Shown in pieces: positions 11,777-22,073 of a stretch of 64,000 nt of DNA. This stretch comes from Sporopachydermia quercuum (taxonomy: Eukaryota; Ascomycota; Sporopachydermiomycetes; Sporopachydermiales; Sporopachydermiaceae), in contig BCGN01000001.1 in the NCBI GenBank assembly GCA_001599295.1, forward strand, positions 620,001 through 684,000, given 5' to 3'. Each line of letters opens with the position of its first letter. The stretch's first letter is position 1. A program made the position numbers and the translations under genes. Under the pieces are notes generated by a model. That model ran no database searches, was not told where the DNA came from, and worked only from the letters and a program-made list of their open reading frames with translations.

Positions 11777-12523
11777 ATGGTACGTTCAATAAATATTCAG
11801 CGGGAAGCAGTAAACGATTTGAAAACAGGAGTGAAACAGGGCGAAGTGTTACTTCTTGGAATTGTTTGGTTCGATCAATGAAACGGTGAATGAGTAAACC
11901 GTAGACTCAAAGAGAAGAAATATCAGAGCTTTTGAAGTGAAACATTATCAACATGATTTACCATTGAAGGGAAAGTCTGGGTATATTTTTGATAGGGTGA
12001 TACGGTAGTATTGAAGTCCAATGTTGTCAGCACAAGGTAATGAGCATTCGGAGGATTTGCAACATTATTTTTGCAGTCATCAGAAAAATAAAAGAAAATC
12101 AGCGACAAATATTTCTTTGATATGAATCAATCTTCAGCTCTTGTGTTTTTTTACTGTTGTCCCAATCGCTTTAGAGTTTTCGAATCACTGTTCCCTATAC
12201 CTGATTCTATTTACGCCTTGTGACCAAATACTAACTAGACATCAGGATACCAAAACTCCCGTCAAGCTCGCTAAAGTTATCAAGGTTCTCGGTCGTACCG
12301 GTTCTAGAGGTGGTGTCACCCAAGTTCGTGTTGAATTCTTGGATGACTCCAGCAGAAACATTATCAGAAACGTCAAGGTATGTTCCGTACGAGAAGAATC
12401 AAACGAATAGCTGGTCTACTTTTAAATGTAATTGATATTAACATTGATATTTAGGGTCCTGTCCGTGAAAACGATATTCTCTGCCTCATGGAATCTGAAC
12501 GTGAAGCCAGAAGATTAAGATAA
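11777..12523 (+). CDS. RPS28: 40S ribosomal protein S28 (eS28), three exons
   Basis: Small-subunit ribosomal protein near the mRNA exit channel. Spliced model: exon 1 at 11777-11779 (only the ATG), exon 2 at 12246-12377, exon 3 at 12455-12523. This gives 67 residues, the same length as yeast Rps28, beginning M-D-T-K-T-P-V-K-L and ending E-A-R-R-L-R. Intron 1 is 466 nt, with donor GTACGT at 11780, branch TACTAAC at 12229-12235 and acceptor CAG at 12243-12245. Intron 2 is 77 nt, with donor GTATGT, branch TATTAAC and acceptor TTAG. Both junctions fall between codons. The long first intron directly after the start codon is a common place for expression-enhancing introns in yeast ribosomal-protein genes. 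Start choice rests on the Asp second residue and the perfect length. Confidence 0.93.
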
Positions 12524-13456
12524 ACTGGTCATGTCACTGTTCATAGAAGTCTTCCATCAAATTAATTGTTGAAATATATATCTCCTGGTATAATATGGAT
12601 TTTCAAGGACTTGTAGACGCAAGGATAGTGTTTCTTTACTATATTTCTGAGAAGATTTCCTATTTTCTGATTTCTGAGGGTATAACTGATGCTAGTGGGT
12701 TAGAGGCAATCTGTTCCGAAGATGATATGCTTCAATCCCAAATAGTAAACCTGTAGTATATCAAAAAAAAAAAGAGAGGGGAATTCTTCTGTTGAAACTA
12801 TGATCCCAAGCCTATAAAAGAAAATATGCAGATCTATCTCTATCTACATAATCCTTTATATACCCAAGTTCAAAAGTAATCTGCAATCGACCCTCATGTC
12901 ACTTGGTATCAGAATCTAATCTCTACTATCACCAACTCAATCGTAATTTCTCCATGTCTTGTCTTCATTCATCTATTCCCATGAGAGTCCTTTCAAATCA
13001 AATCATACTCACAAAACAATTCACCACACACTACCTACTATGTATCCAAATTTGGACATAACTTCCTAAATAATTATATAGTCTTCAATTCAGTAGGGAA
13101 CATCCCAATTCGGACATTATGCTTACATATAGTAATCTCTTTTTTATCTACTTGTGATGAATAAAAATGAACGTTTCTCTATCTTTCTACTACTTGTTTA
13201 CCAAAAGATAAACCTACTGTGTACGGTACAGATATATGACGATTATTTTGCAGCAAATTTTCTTGTATGTCTGAATTGTCTGACCTTGCTTATGGAACAG
13301 CCATAAAACTGAGAACATGAAATGTAGTTAACGATACTATCTTCAGCAGCATAGCATACACAGTGTAGTCACAGTTCTCTCTCTGACTTATTCAAAACAA
13401 TTGAATATACATTCTCCATTGTCTGGAATTGATTATTAAAACTAATCATACAAATT
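12524..13456. other. Intergenic between RPS28 and SWT1
   Basis: About 930 bases, AT-rich with a pyrimidine-rich part near 12830-13140. I see no coding potential or RNA gene. Confidence 0.5.
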
Positions 13457-15002
13457 ATGAATGGTTATAATGAACAACAACTAAATACTCAAGATCTAGC
13501 CAGATCTGTTAAGAATCTTGAAGCAATTGTTCAATTGTTACTTGAAAGAGAACAGAACAGAGAAAGGAGTGTATATCATCATGAGAATGGACCAACTGAT
13601 GATAACAACAATAATGGCAAGTCGCTACCGTCAGATAATGATGGTGACTTAATTATGGCAGATATAGAAGATCAAGATCAATTGGACATGATATCTAGTG
13701 TTCTATCTCAAAACAGGCAAAATAATACTACTTATATCCCACAGCAAGTCCAGGTATGTATTAAACAGTAATAATATCAAAATCTTTGCTACCAAGCTTC
13801 TGCTGGGAGGATCTCAGAAACTTTCCAACTATGAACAACTATTACTAACACATCTCACTCTCTTTAAGATGCCGATTAGTCCCAGAAAGGATCAAACGAA
13901 TCCTCAACCAAATGAACCAATAGTTATGGTTGTTGACACCAATTTCATACTATCTCATCCTCATATCCTTGACGGACTCAGGAGGTTACATAGTACATTT
14001 TACCATACACTGGTGATCCCTATTGTTGTAATCCATGAATTAGATGGACTGAAAAAAAGTGTTAAACCAACAGAAGTGTATGATCCAGATATTGGAAGAC
14101 TGGCAGTTAAATCTCTTGGGTTCATTGCCAGATTTGCAAATGACTGGATTTATAGGTCCTTAGCTGAAAATAGTAGTGCTGTGAGAGGTCAAACCATGGA
14201 AGAGGTAGTAGATCCTTTGAAACAAGGCGATGATGCCATTTTAGATTGTTTATTATATTTCTCACTGTATACAAGATCTTTAGCTGTTCTTTTATCTGAT
14301 GATAAGAACTTATGTTTAAAGGCATTAACTAATGGTATTCCCACAATATCATTCAGACAAAGCATGACAGCAAATCAAATAGCTGAAATGTGTTCACAGC
14401 AGTATCAGCTAGAAAGAAAGAAGCTAGAAGGAAAAACTCTCAAAAAAACTGTTACTTCTGAACCAGTGTTTACAGGCACTTCAACATCGCCACCACTTGG
14501 AGATCCTTTCACCTCTAATGACCATTACAACTCCAATGATTCATTATCAACAACAATGTCGGCAAAAGATGACTTCAAACCATTCAAAATAGTAGCCTTA
14601 ACAATATATGATGAAGTACACCAAGAGCTAATCAATTGTATTGATCAATGCATGCACCAAGCTTATGGTGAAGATGATACTTTGAGTTATTTAGGTTATG
14701 ATAAGAAAGAATTAGCTGATCTCAGCTCTACAGCAGAATGTATAATCAAATATTGGAATACAGTATTTGCTGATTATTTCCCACCGCATTTCCATCCAAG
14801 GCCTTTTAAACAACTACCTGGAAGAAAACATCAGAAGGAAGTTACTAATGTTAGTGTGCCAACAGATATGCAGGTTTTAAATGAGTTTGTTGACTTTTGG
14901 TCAAAGATACTGATACAATTAGGTAGTAATTTTGGTTTGAAGCAGAAGATTCAACAGGAGAGAAATAGATGGATTATTTTGATGAAGAAAGTTGTTGTAT
15001 AG
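13457..15002 (+). CDS. SWT1: Swt1-type PIN-domain endoribonuclease, two exons
   Basis: Nuclear endoribonuclease acting in mRNA quality control with TREX and the nuclear pore. Spliced model: exon 1 at 13457-13753, exon 2 at 13869-15002, 476 residues (yeast Swt1 is 458). The 115-nt intron has donor GTATGT, branch TACTAAC and acceptor TTTAAG, phase 0. Residues 1-99 are a helical, acidic, likely disordered leader. The PIN domain (about 115-260) keeps all expected acidic residues: Asp122 in VVDTNF, Glu156 in HELDGLK, Asp220/221 in GDDAILDC and Asp243/244 in LLSDDKN. The C-terminal helical region ends in a conserved-looking WSKILIQLG stretch. An ORF beginning inside the intron overlaps exon 2 but is not the real start. 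Converges on the XLF gene, with a 210-base gap. Confidence 0.85.
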
Positions 15003-15212
15003 ATGGCTATTAATTGTAAATATCATGATATCGTGTTTGAAAAGTTATTTAGATGTGTTTAGTTAAGAATGCATTGACCCAGTGGTAATGGTATGAAGAA
15101 TGAGAGCTGACACTATAATTATTATTACTATTACTATCATTCATTGAATCCTTGTTTATAAAGCTGATACTGCATATAATACATATAATACATAATTGAT
15201 AACCATTACCCA

Positions 15213-17165
15213 TTAAAATTTTCTTGGTTTGAACGCTGGCTTACTAGTTTTGATTTGCTTAAGAATCCTCTTGTTCCTTTGCTCAAGATTGATCGCAAGA
15301 GACTTCTTAACTAGCTCACTAGTATTGGATGTACTAGAATTACCAGCAGATGAGTTGCTTGTAGAGTCTGTTGGTAGTTTACCAGAAGCACCATTTTTGT
15401 CGTGATTAGAAAAAATACCTTCTGATGAATGGTCTTCTTTTTCATTATGTGGTGTCTCAGTTGCACTGTTCTTTGATGAAGAGGATTTTTCAGACTGTTG
15501 AACCATTCGGATGTCATTAGTGCTAATACTATTAATATGATCATTGCCAATGTTATTGGATATATTTGAGACAGGATTTTGACGTCTGATGATACTCATT
15601 CTACGCTTCTTCTTAGGGGATGTTGATAACTCGCTGGAGCTTTGCGTTTCTAAGGTTGATTGTAAATCAGGTAATGTGGATGCTATTTCTGTTGATGATG
15701 ATGTTTCTGCTGAGGAAACAGTCTCAGACTCAACAGCATTTTTGTTCTCAATTGGTTCATCGATAGGTTTTGACTCTTGTAGAATGGATTCCAATGTGCC
15801 GCTGTCAGCAGAACTAGATGGTTTCTTTCTGCGTATGACGCCAAATTTTCTTGTCCTTGGCTGTTTTATTGGTTCGGTAACTTCTGGTTTACTTGTAGTA
15901 ATAACGGCGCTATTGACGGATGTTCTAAGGGACGGGTTTTCCATACTAGCAGTAGTAGATTCCAGCTCTTTGGGTCCTGCTAGTTTTTCCCACTTAGAAA
16001 CAACAGCTTTTGATCTTTTGATTTGTCCAATAGTTCTTCTTTTTTGTTCTGTTGATATAGAATTACGCTGATCGCCAGCGTTTCTCCCTGTCATAGAAGT
16101 TGCAGGAGGCAATTGATCTTTATGACTTTCCTGTACGTGCTTTTTATTTGTTTTTTCAGGTTGAGATGTTTCTCCCTCGGTATCTGTTATGTTATCACCA
16201 AATGAGGACAACCTGTTGCTTATGCCGTAAGTGTTGTGATTAGCTTTGGCAGTTGTTGTACTGTTTATGGTATTGTCGTCGATATTTACATCTTCGATAG
16301 TATTAGTAATATTGTTAGTACCATTACTCTCATTCTTATTTAGGGAGCTGAATAGACCCCATGATTGATTGAAAAGGGGTTTATCAAATAACTGTATTAT
16401 ATCGGTACAGCTATTGACTGAATCAAAGTGTGAGGACGATTCGAAATCAAGTCGACTGACAGAGAACTTCTCTAATCCTTGTAGGATCCTCTTTGAACGC
16501 GAATCTTTGTCCTTATATGATTTTTTCAGAGAATTCAACGTTTCTATTATATTCCCAACGCTTAGATCCGCTATATGCGATAATAAAGCCTTTATAGCTG
16601 CGTCCTTATTAGATATTACTTCTAGTAAATGTTTCAATAGACCATCAATACAAAACTCAGAAAATTCGAATATCCGAAAAAATGTCTGCTGCAGTAATAC
16701 AGAAGACTCGTTCAATGGTAATTTCATGCAATTGAATACCCAGTTTAGCTTCAAGTCATTTGATGTTGTTGATGTTGTGTTTAGGTTACTGCTATCAGTT
16801 CCATGTCTATTACTACTGTCATTAGCGATTATAGTATACTCTAATTGAACTTGAAGCTCAGTTCTATCAAAATTGAACAGAAAATCGACTTGCTGTTGAC
16901 TTGTTTGCTTTCCCGATACTAAATTTTGGTATACATCTGTAAAGTATGAAAATAGCAAGTGAACTTGGCTTATATCGTCCTCCAAGTCAAGAAGCCCGTT
17001 TGATGCGTTCATTTTCTCTATTAACTGTTGTTTATTCGATCTCTCTTTCCATACGTAACAGAAATCGGTAAACAGAACTTCGTATAGTTGTTCCTTTGAG
17101 TTGAAGTCATATCTCAGGAACAATGCTAGCCCATTTTCAAGTGATAGTGGTGCCCATTGTGTCAT
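15213..17165 (-). CDS. NEJ1: XLF/Nej1-family non-homologous end-joining factor
   Basis: 650 residues, single exon, ATG at 17165. The N-terminal 230 residues match the XLF head-and-stalk pattern: a W-A-x-L start (QWAPLSLENGLALFLRY), then DFCYVWKE where human XLF has LQQVWHEQ, an F-x-F-D-R strand, LNWVFNCMKLP where XLF has FYWNFHCML, and a helical stalk with repeated leucines. The rest is a long Ser/Thr/Asn-rich disordered tail with basic patches (KFGVIRRKKP, KKKRRMSIIRRQNP) and the C-terminus KPAFKPRKF, which resembles the basic Ku/DNA-binding end of XLF and Nej1. XLF bridges Ku-bound ends with XRCC4/Lif1-ligase IV. It is about twice the length of Saccharomyces Nej1 (342), all from the tail. 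The family call is good by motif order; overall identity is low. Confidence 0.72.
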   Translation of the reverse strand: MTQWAPLSLENGLALFLRYDFNSKEQLYEVLFTDFCYVWKERSNKQQLIEKMNASNGLLDLEDDISQVHLLFSYFTDVYQNLVSGKQTSQQQVDFLFNFDRTELQVQLEYTIIANDSSNRHGTDSSNLNTTSTTSNDLKLNWVFNCMKLPLNESSVLLQQTFFRIFEFSEFCIDGLLKHLLEVISNKDAAIKALLSHIADLSVGNIIETLNSLKKSYKDKDSRSKRILQGLEKFSVSRLDFESSSHFDSVNSCTDIIQLFDKPLFNQSWGLFSSLNKNESNGTNNITNTIEDVNIDDNTINSTTTAKANHNTYGISNRLSSFGDNITDTEGETSQPEKTNKKHVQESHKDQLPPATSMTGRNAGDQRNSISTEQKRRTIGQIKRSKAVVSKWEKLAGPKELESTTASMENPSLRTSVNSAVITTSKPEVTEPIKQPRTRKFGVIRRKKPSSSADSGTLESILQESKPIDEPIENKNAVESETVSSAETSSSTEIASTLPDLQSTLETQSSSELSTSPKKKRRMSIIRRQNPVSNISNNIGNDHINSISTNDIRMVQQSEKSSSSKNSATETPHNEKEDHSSEGIFSNHDKNGASGKLPTDSTSNSSAGNSSTSNTSELVKKSLAINLEQRNKRILKQIKTSKPAFKPRKF

Positions 17166-18339
17166 ATTGAATCTAGTGTGTATGATTTACTTGTTGATAA
17201 GCAGATGAGAAATGCAATCATTCGATGTTCAGCAGTAGCTTTCAGCCTGTTCTAAATGACTCAGAGCATCAAAAAAATCGTTTATACCTCAATGATGATT
17301 CCTGCTTCTTCAAGAAATATTAATGAGCAATATTAATCAATTGCGAATACAACATGAGCCGAAGGATGAAGACTAATGGAGCATCGTGCTGATTACTACT
17401 CTTACATGCACGAGTAGACTTGATTTGATAAATATATCACAATACTCTATCTACTATAGAAATTGGCTAAGAAAAGTGAATTCAATCAATCAGAACTGAG
17501 AGAGAAAGAGTTGATTGAGTCTGGTTACGAATTGTAATGATAATTTGATTACTATTTTACTCAGTGCAGAGAGCATTTATGCCCAAATCTCAGCTTTGAA
17601 GAAGCTGATTTAGCATGAAAGAACAAGCATTCATATAGTTCGTATTTATGTGGTTATGGATTTCAGAAGCTATTATGCATATGTTATCAATCCTATTAAT
17701 TTATTTACCACGAGCATAATTTTGAGTTCTTCCTCTACATATATATGCATAAACCTTACTGGACTATTTTCCTTTACCACAAAGATGACATAGTCAACTA
17801 AATAAGTATTAGTATGTAGTACCATTAATTGCGTACACATTGACACTCTACACTTGCGAAGAAAAATTGATTCAAAGGCACTTAAACTCCCTTCTCCCAT
17901 TCAATTCTACATCTTCTACCACGGAAAAATAACTCTCACCATTAGTAATTTATTAATGCTGCAACTTATAATAAGCCGAAAGTTTTTCCCAAGCTCATCT
18001 ACAAACTGCCCAGTACCCCCTTCTCTCACATCATGTCTCACTTTAGACTGTCGTACAGTCTGACAGTCAAATTCTGGAGTATTTGTACGCATGAAACTTA
18101 GACGCTTATCCAACCGAGAAAAGGCTTTTCCCTTGAAAAGACTCATTGCTATGAGAAAAAAAAAGCTGAATGGATTGCAGAGCTTAAAAGTTTGATCAGA
18201 GTAGAATTTTGTTAATATTTAGACACCCTTCTCCTAGTAGTCAATATTTGTTGATCTTGAAAAGGAAACACCGAGATCTGATCAAGCTGATTTAGTAGTT
18301 AGTTTCAACTAAAGTTTTTGGCTGTATTAGTTTTGATTT

Positions 18340-18346
18340 TGACTCA
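18340..18346 (+). promoter_or_regulatory. Gcn4-type binding site in the ARG8 promoter
   Basis: Perfect TGACTCA, 184 bases upstream of the ARG8 ATG. Gcn4 induces amino-acid biosynthesis genes, ARG8 among them, through this motif. By base composition one such site in 500 bases is expected only a few percent of the time, so a functional site is likely but unproven. Confidence 0.6.
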
Positions 18347-18411
18347 TAAGAAGGAACAAACTGTCTATTAGTCACTTAGTTTATTTAAACCAAAAAGGTT
18401 CGATTCGTTGA

Positions 18412-18419
18412 TATATAAA
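18412..18419 (+). promoter_or_regulatory. TATA box of ARG8
   Basis: TATATAAA, about 112 bases upstream of the ARG8 ATG and 66 bases downstream of the Gcn4-type site. The consensus and spacing suit a regulated yeast promoter. Confidence 0.5.
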
Positions 18420-18530
18420 AAGGTAGATTTTACCGCGAAGGAAAACCAGGGTTTACAGGTGCAGAATTGTATATAAACTTGTCTTCTTTTCTTCTTAACA
18501 CAGACATATTGACAATTGTTTCTATACGCA

Positions 18531-19907
18531 ATGTTGAGAAATACATTCAAAACCAACGGCTTAGTGCTTGATCAAAGATGGGTGCTAAACAGATTAGCTA
18601 GAAGCTCAGTTTGCAGTAAGATGAGCTATTCTACTAAACCTGAAGTCCAGGTTGTTTCCGATCCTGATACTTCGAGTCATTCTGGTGAATTTATTGCAAA
18701 TCAACTGAACTACATTGCACCTACATATGTTAGACCTAGCCAAGTTCTTGAGAAAGGTAAAGGATCATTGCTTTGGGATCTCGAAGGCAGAAGATACATT
18801 GACTTTACTGCTGGTATTGCTGTGACTGCTTTAGGTCACTCGCACGAAGAGATTGCTAAAATCATGTATGATCAAGCAACGAAGTTGGTTCATACTAGCA
18901 ATCTTTACTATAATCTATGGAACGGTGAATTAAGTAAATCCTTGATTGAAGGTACTAAAGCTAGTGGTGGTATGTACAATGCTTCTAAAGTATTTCTAGC
19001 TAATTCAGGAACCGAGGCAAATGAGGCTGCTTTAAAGATTGCTCGTAAATGGGGTCATAATCATGATCCTACAGGAGAAAAAATCGAGATCGTTACTTTC
19101 AAACACTCATTCCACGGAAGAAGTCTAGGAGCACTTTCTGTTACTAGTAATGCAAAGTATCAAAAGCCCTTTACTCCTTTACTTCCTGGTATTAAAACTG
19201 CCGAAATCAATAATATTGAATCAGTGAAACAAGTAATTTCTGAAAAGACATGTGGTGTTATTATTGAACCTATTCAAGGTGAAGGTGGTATTTTTGAATG
19301 CTCTGTTGACTTTCTAACTCAATTGAAGCAATTGTGTGAAGAAAACAATGCTATCTTGATTCACGATGAAATCCAGTGCGGTTTAGGTAGAAGTGGTAAA
19401 TTATGGGCTCATAGTTATCTACCAAAGGAAGCTCATCCTGATGTTCTTACTATGGCTAAAGCTTTGGGTAACGGATTCCCTATTGGTGCTACTATGTACA
19501 ACGAAAAACTCCATGAAGTTTTACAACCTGGTGATCACGGTACTACCTACGGTGGTAATCCTTTAGGTAGTAGAATTGGCTCTTTTGTTTTAAGCCAAAT
19601 ATCTAACGGTTCATTTTTGAAGGCAGTTGAAGAAAAATCAGAGAGATTTAAGGCTCAGTTGAAAGCTATACAAGAATTGTATCCTGAACTCATTATTGAT
19701 GTCAGAGGTAAAGGTTTACTATTAGGAATTCAATTCAAAGAAGCTCCTGATCAAGTTGTTGCTGAAGCTCGTCATAGAGGATTGTTTATCATCACTGCTG
19801 GTAACAATACTATCAGATTTGTTCCTGCTTTGAATATTGAAGATGAACTAATTGACGAAGGTATGGAAATTTTCAAGGAGAGTGTCAAAGCTGCTTTCAA
19901 CAAATAA
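18531..19907 (+). CDS. ARG8: Acetylornithine aminotransferase, mitochondrial
   Basis: 458 residues. Converts N-acetylglutamate semialdehyde to N2-acetylornithine with glutamate as amino donor, in the mitochondrial arm of arginine synthesis. The first about 35 residues are basic and Ser-rich without acidic clusters (MLRNTF start, RLARSSVCSK), a typical mitochondrial presequence. The mature class III PLP aminotransferase shows LWDLEGRRYIDFTAGIAVTALGH, NSGTEANEAALKIARK, KHSFHGRS, the IHDEIQCGLGR stretch and the PLP lysine in TMAKALGNGFPIGA. Length matches the family (423 in Saccharomyces plus a longer presequence). The ATG at 18531 is the first in frame. A Gcn4-type site and TATA box precede it. 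Confidence 0.95.
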   Translation: MLRNTFKTNGLVLDQRWVLNRLARSSVCSKMSYSTKPEVQVVSDPDTSSHSGEFIANQLNYIAPTYVRPSQVLEKGKGSLLWDLEGRRYIDFTAGIAVTALGHSHEEIAKIMYDQATKLVHTSNLYYNLWNGELSKSLIEGTKASGGMYNASKVFLANSGTEANEAALKIARKWGHNHDPTGEKIEIVTFKHSFHGRSLGALSVTSNAKYQKPFTPLLPGIKTAEINNIESVKQVISEKTCGVIIEPIQGEGGIFECSVDFLTQLKQLCEENNAILIHDEIQCGLGRSGKLWAHSYLPKEAHPDVLTMAKALGNGFPIGATMYNEKLHEVLQPGDHGTTYGGNPLGSRIGSFVLSQISNGSFLKAVEEKSERFKAQLKAIQELYPELIIDVRGKGLLLGIQFKEAPDQVVAEARHRGLFIITAGNNTIRFVPALNIEDELIDEGMEIFKESVKAAFNK

Positions 19908-20776
19908 ACTAGTAGAAAGTCCAGTTTCTGGGGCGTACATTAAGAGAAGGATAGAGAGATAGACATTCAGGAGAAATGAACGAGGAAAATGAATGATTGA
20001 AAACAATTTTATATTCATGTAATAAGCTGGGAGGAACGTTTTTGATGTATAAGACATTCGCAACGATATTGTCAAGCTAAGTCCGAGCTTGTATGTTTTG
20101 TCAATCGCTGTAGATTTACTGAATGCTTTTTTTTGATATTGATTAAACAGATCTTGTGGTGGGATCATCAACCGTTCTGGCTATGCAAGTAAATAGCTGT
20201 TGTACTGACTTACCCCAAAAACATCTAGCTAGTCTAAATTGCTACCACTTTTCAGTGCTGCAACTANCTGATTTATTTGCCTGAAACGAACATTAATTTT
20301 TCTGAATTTAACGCTCTTTACAACTCTCTACCAAACAACCATCGTAACATCTTAATTGGTAAAACATTCACTCTATAGACGTTTTTCTTCAATGTGACCA
20401 ATATAATGATGATGATTGATCATCACATAATCAAAAAATCCAAGTCCAATATTGGGTGGTAAGATTTACTGCTACGACACATGTGACACTTTAAGTGTTC
20501 ATCTACCTGCTTCCCCCTTTTTGCATGCCACAATCATTTCTTATTCTTCCTGGTTCTTGGCTTTTTTGTATCATTTCTTTTCCATCATCCTCCTCTTCTT
20601 AAAATGATTAATTACATGCTTGTATATTGACTTAATGAAATCAATGCAATATTGTACTAATAAAGCAAAGTCGAATAAGGCCTATTGTATTTCTTGGAAT
20701 AACGATCAATTATCTACTACTTTGTAAACTTAAGATTGAGATCAGACGATTTGAAACGCCATTTCTAATACCAACA
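19908..20776. other. Intergenic between ARG8 and the FAS1 gene
   Basis: About 870 bases with no gene. It includes pyrimidine-rich runs at 20510-20600 and a small inverted repeat (TGATGAT-TG-ATCATCA) near 20410-20425. Confidence 0.5.
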
Positions 20777-21643
20777 ATGAAAATCACCAACATTCTTTCT
20801 GTATGTTTGTTAGCACAACTAGCGGCAGCCAAAATTGTTGGTCAACCAAATAATATCCTAGAAGATGAAGATGTTGCAAAGCTACATTTGTCAAAAAGGA
20901 AAGTTGTAGGAACAGAAAAAATCATTGATGATGAGGATTTGGCAAGATTGCATTTGAACAAGAGAAAAATAGTCGGCGAAGATAAAAGTGTCCTTGATGA
21001 CGAAGATATTGCTAAAATACATTTAAATAAGAGAAACCTGGTTCTTGAAAACATAGGAGAATTTATTGCTAATTTTGATCTCTTGCATGGAATCAAAGAA
21101 CAAGAGTCTGAGCCTCGCGAGGATAACTTATTGCTAGAATCCAGTTTAGCAGTTGATCCAGCTATCACTATATTTTCACGATACACTAGAAATGATGATT
21201 CTCTCACAACCAGATTTAATGAACGTTCAATTGACTCTTTGATTTTTGCTCCTTCTGACGATGCAGTCGAGAACTTAGATTGGAAGCCATGGAGTTTCCC
21301 TATCGCTATTTCTTCGTCTATGTCAGAACAAGAACAAGATGAAGCAATTGAAGAGAATATCAAACATTTTGTTGCTGAACATGTTGTTTTAGATTTCAAC
21401 TACAACAGCTTGAAGAGCGATTTAATTGGTTCAGGATCAGAAGAGTTCGTTTTCAGTTCAGAAACTGGTAGAACTCTTGTTTTAAGAAAGAGAGAAGGTA
21501 GCGAATCAAAATATGAGGTAGTAGCAATGAACCTCAAAGGCACAGAACAAGAACAAGTACTTAATGTCTTAAAATTCACATTAGCAGACAATGGTCTTAT
21601 TCTTGTTATTGATGGTAGTATTGCTCTTCCTTTATTCGAATAA
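20777..21643 (+). CDS. Secreted/vacuolar FAS1-domain protein with N-terminal Kex2-type repeats
   Basis: 288 residues. Residues 1-18 are a signal peptide (hydrophobic core, cleavage after LAAA). Residues 19-41, 42-63 and 64-86 are three tandem units of 22-23 residues. Each starts K-(I/V)-V-G, has a D/E-rich centre (E/D-D-E-D), then A-(K/R)-(L/I)-H-L-(S/N), and ends in Lys-Arg, the Kex2 cleavage signal. Residues 95-288 form a fasciclin-like (FAS1) domain, with IDSLIFAPSDDAVENL and the KPWSFP motif seen in the yeast vacuolar protein YDR262W. FAS1 domains mediate adhesion or protein contacts. Kex2 in the late Golgi would be expected to release three peptides and a mature FAS1 protein. The family call rests on motifs; the peptide function is unknown. 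Confidence 0.75.
   Translation: MKITNILSVCLLAQLAAAKIVGQPNNILEDEDVAKLHLSKRKVVGTEKIIDDEDLARLHLNKRKIVGEDKSVLDDEDIAKIHLNKRNLVLENIGEFIANFDLLHGIKEQESEPREDNLLLESSLAVDPAITIFSRYTRNDDSLTTRFNERSIDSLIFAPSDDAVENLDWKPWSFPIAISSSMSEQEQDEAIEENIKHFVAEHVVLDFNYNSLKSDLIGSGSEEFVFSSETGRTLVLRKREGSESKYEVVAMNLKGTEQEQVLNVLKFTLADNGLILVIDGSIALPLFE
20831..21034 (+). repeat. Three tandem coding repeats ending in Lys-Arg codons
   Basis: Three units of 69, 66 and 69 bases (20831-20899, 20900-20965, 20966-21034), each coding a 22-23-residue peptide that ends in KR. The protein repeats are closer than the DNA, with many synonymous differences, which suggests old duplication with the peptide sequence maintained by selection. 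Confidence 0.85.
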
Positions 21644-22073
21644 TCGACGGTAGAAATGATTCTACCGAGGGTGAATTATTTTATAGTAGCAATTAGTTTA
21701 GGGGGTTGCAATGAGTATTTGGTTAAAGGTTTGGAATATCGTCAATGGATTTTTTATTACTAGTTTTATTTTTATTATTATTATTATTGTTTGTCTCTTT
21801 AGTGGGAAATATTGTTTACTTCAAGCGTAACAGCTGAATGAATTACTATTCTATACTTGAATGTTGTAGTTGGGAAGATCACAATTATGCAAGACAATCA
21901 TGGAGTAGATTAATGGAGTTCAATACATTTTTGTTTCATCGGGTATTCTGGTATATAAAATCGCATACCAATTTCTTCCCTGCCCTATTTTGGTAGTTCC
22001 CAAGAATACCCATATTCTAACTGAAATGATTCATTGATATTGACATTAAACTATATATTAGATACTTAATCAC
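21644..22073. other. Intergenic, convergent 3' ends
   Basis: Spacer between the stop of the FAS1 gene and the stop of the MATE gene. It contains a T/A-rich (ATT)n patch near 21765-21790. No gene seen. Confidence 0.55.

Larger units (their letters stand above)
17166..18530. other. Divergent promoter region, XLF / ARG8
   Basis: About 1.4 kb with no convincing gene; short ORFs on both strands look accidental. It holds a Gcn4-type site and a TATA box on the ARG8 side, and another TGACTCA at 17257-17263, about 92 bases upstream of the XLF start. Confidence 0.55.

Noticed and set aside
16369-16848. 159-codon ORF on the + strand
   Set aside because: Antisense to the XLF coding region, with no domain of its own.
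17257-17263. TGACTCA upstream of XLF
   Set aside because: Perfect Gcn4 word, but an end-joining gene is not a known Gcn4 target and the spacer is shared with ARG8; left unassigned.
18385-18412. GGTTCGATTCG resembling a tRNA B-box upstream of ARG8
   Set aside because: No A-box or cloverleaf upstream at the right distance; it lies inside the ARG8 promoter.
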